A DNA stretch of 64,000 nucleotides from NCBI RefSeq assembly GCF_026000775.1, contig NZ_AP026830.1, forward strand, positions 620,001 to 684,000, written 5' to 3'. Every line of letters starts with the position of its first letter. The stretch's first letter is position 1. Shown piece by piece: positions 63,583 through 64,000 of this stretch. This DNA comes from Vulcanisaeta souniana JCM 11219 (GTDB lineage Archaea > Thermoproteota > Thermoprotei > Thermoproteales > Thermocladiaceae). The notes under the pieces were generated by a model that did not search any database, was not told the DNA's origin, and worked only from the letters and a program-made list of their open reading frames with translations. Position numbers and translations under genes: made by a program.

Positions 63583-64000
63583 ATGCGCAGTGGTATTGTT
63601 CTTGATCCAATGGAGTGGTTACTAGTTAGGAGTTATTATACGGCATTACTTCCTCAATTAAACTTTGATGGTGATTATCTGGCGGCTGAATTGGCACCTA
63701 GTTTCTGTAATTATGATGGTGATTTAAGGGAGTTTAAGTGGGATGTTGTTAATATTGTGATGCCACCAATCGAGGTAAAGCCCAGTGATTATGGTTTATT
63801 AATCGCTGTTGAAGGTTACTCCGTTAAGTTACTTCATGATTGGGGGTTAAGTCCTGACATTGTTGTTACGGACTTTGACTTTAAACCTGAGGAGATAATT
63901 AATTGTGATTGTCTAGTGCTTGGTCATGCGCATGGTGATAATATTAGTTACTATCCTAAATATGCATCCAGGGTTAGGAAATTGCTACCCACAGTTCAGG
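63583..64000 (+). CDS. mptE: 6-hydroxymethyl-7,8-dihydropterin pyrophosphokinase MptE-like, 5' part
   Basis: The gene runs off the right edge. The first 139 residues match the archaeal MptE (DUF115) family, which adds pyrophosphate to 6-hydroxymethyl-dihydropterin in the pterin cofactor pathway. Matching segments are MEWLLVRSYYTALLP near residue 10, the LSPDIVVTDFDFKPEEII region near 96, where the family usually has a TDLDG-like motif, and LVLGHAHGDN near 115. ATG 63583 is chosen; GTG 63562 is also in frame. Its proximity to glyA (57 bases) links one-carbon metabolism and carrier synthesis. Confidence 0.85.
   Translation, partial: MRSGIVLDPMEWLLVRSYYTALLPQLNFDGDYLAAELAPSFCNYDGDLREFKWDVVNIVMPPIEVKPSDYGLLIAVEGYSVKLLHDWGLSPDIVVTDFDFKPEEIINCDCLVLGHAHGDNISYYPKYASRVRKLLPTVQ

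Noticed and set aside
1-64000. CRISPR array or cas genes
   Set aside because: No regularly spaced repeats of 24-37 bases and no Cas protein motifs were found; the TnpB gene alone is not a CRISPR system.
8697-64000. Most other long opposite-frame reading frames (for example inside cobN, glyA and the ligase gene)
   Set aside because: They lie wholly within well-supported genes, show no domains, and follow from the codon bias of the real frame.

Overview
The window looks like chromosomal DNA from a hyperthermophilic crenarchaeon of the order Thermoproteales, most like Vulcanisaeta or Caldivirga. The indications are: many genes begin at or a few bases after the expected transcription start, about 25-30 bases downstream of a TATA box (leaderless genes); a tRNA-Leu carries a short intron at the canonical position; there is a PaRep2b-family protein; there are archaeal-type L14, glycyl-tRNA synthetase, Taw3, DNA ligase and MptE genes; and there is a fused crotonyl-CoA hydratase/3-hydroxybutyryl-CoA dehydrogenase of the kind used in the dicarboxylate/4-hydroxybutyrate cycle. 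This placement is inferred from gene content, not from a database search.

Layout. 1-13.4 kb holds housekeeping and metabolic genes: an agmatinase/arginase-family 3' end, glyS, rpl14, a ribbon-helix-helix-like protein, an anion-type ABC ATPase and duplicated permease, taw3, a tungstate/molybdate-type binding protein and permease, the hydratase/dehydrogenase fusion, a PrpB-like lyase, a nucleotidyltransferase-fold protein and an SDR. 13.4-17.5 kb is a loose, AT-rich accessory patch with a truncated MFS gene, a PaRep2b protein, a zinc-finger-less TnpB and, divergent from it, a strongly structured GC-rich RNA candidate. 17.6-35.1 kb is a large cobalamin regulon: cbiG, cbiE, a cbiX-cbiC fusion, cbiH, cbiD, cbiT, cbiL, cbiF, a corrinoid-type ABC importer, a ChlI-ChlD fusion, cobN, a membrane protein and cbiZ.

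Five of the six transcription-unit starts in that regulon carry the palindrome TAGGAT-N4-ATCCTA wedged between the TATA box and the start codon. One of them carries two tandem copies. This looks like a dedicated operator for one repressor, and no regulator gene lies in the locus.

35-49 kb holds an ABC-2 exporter, tRNA-Leu(UAA), an MFS carrier, a small structured RNA candidate, an aminotransferase and a glycerol/phospholipid-degradation cluster. That cluster contains glpK, a frameshifted MFS carrier, a glycerophosphodiesterase, a glycerol-3-phosphate dehydrogenase, a CoxG-like protein and a monoacylglycerol-lipase-like hydrolase. 49-64 kb holds a protein phosphatase, a TRAM protein, geranylgeranyl reductase, a processive glycosyltransferase, a decayed zinc-finger TnpB remnant, a divergent pair of metal transporters with palindromic promoters, a run of uncharacterised coiled-coil and Cys-rich proteins with a sugar nucleotidyltransferase and a PfkB kinase, DNA ligase, glyA and the start of mptE.

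The most interesting signals are the cobalamin operator family, the GC-rich RNA divergent from the TnpB gene, the k-turn-like small RNA at 38.65 kb, a +1 frameshift exactly at the DRxGRR motif of the glycerol-cluster transporter, and genes with no canonical start codon.
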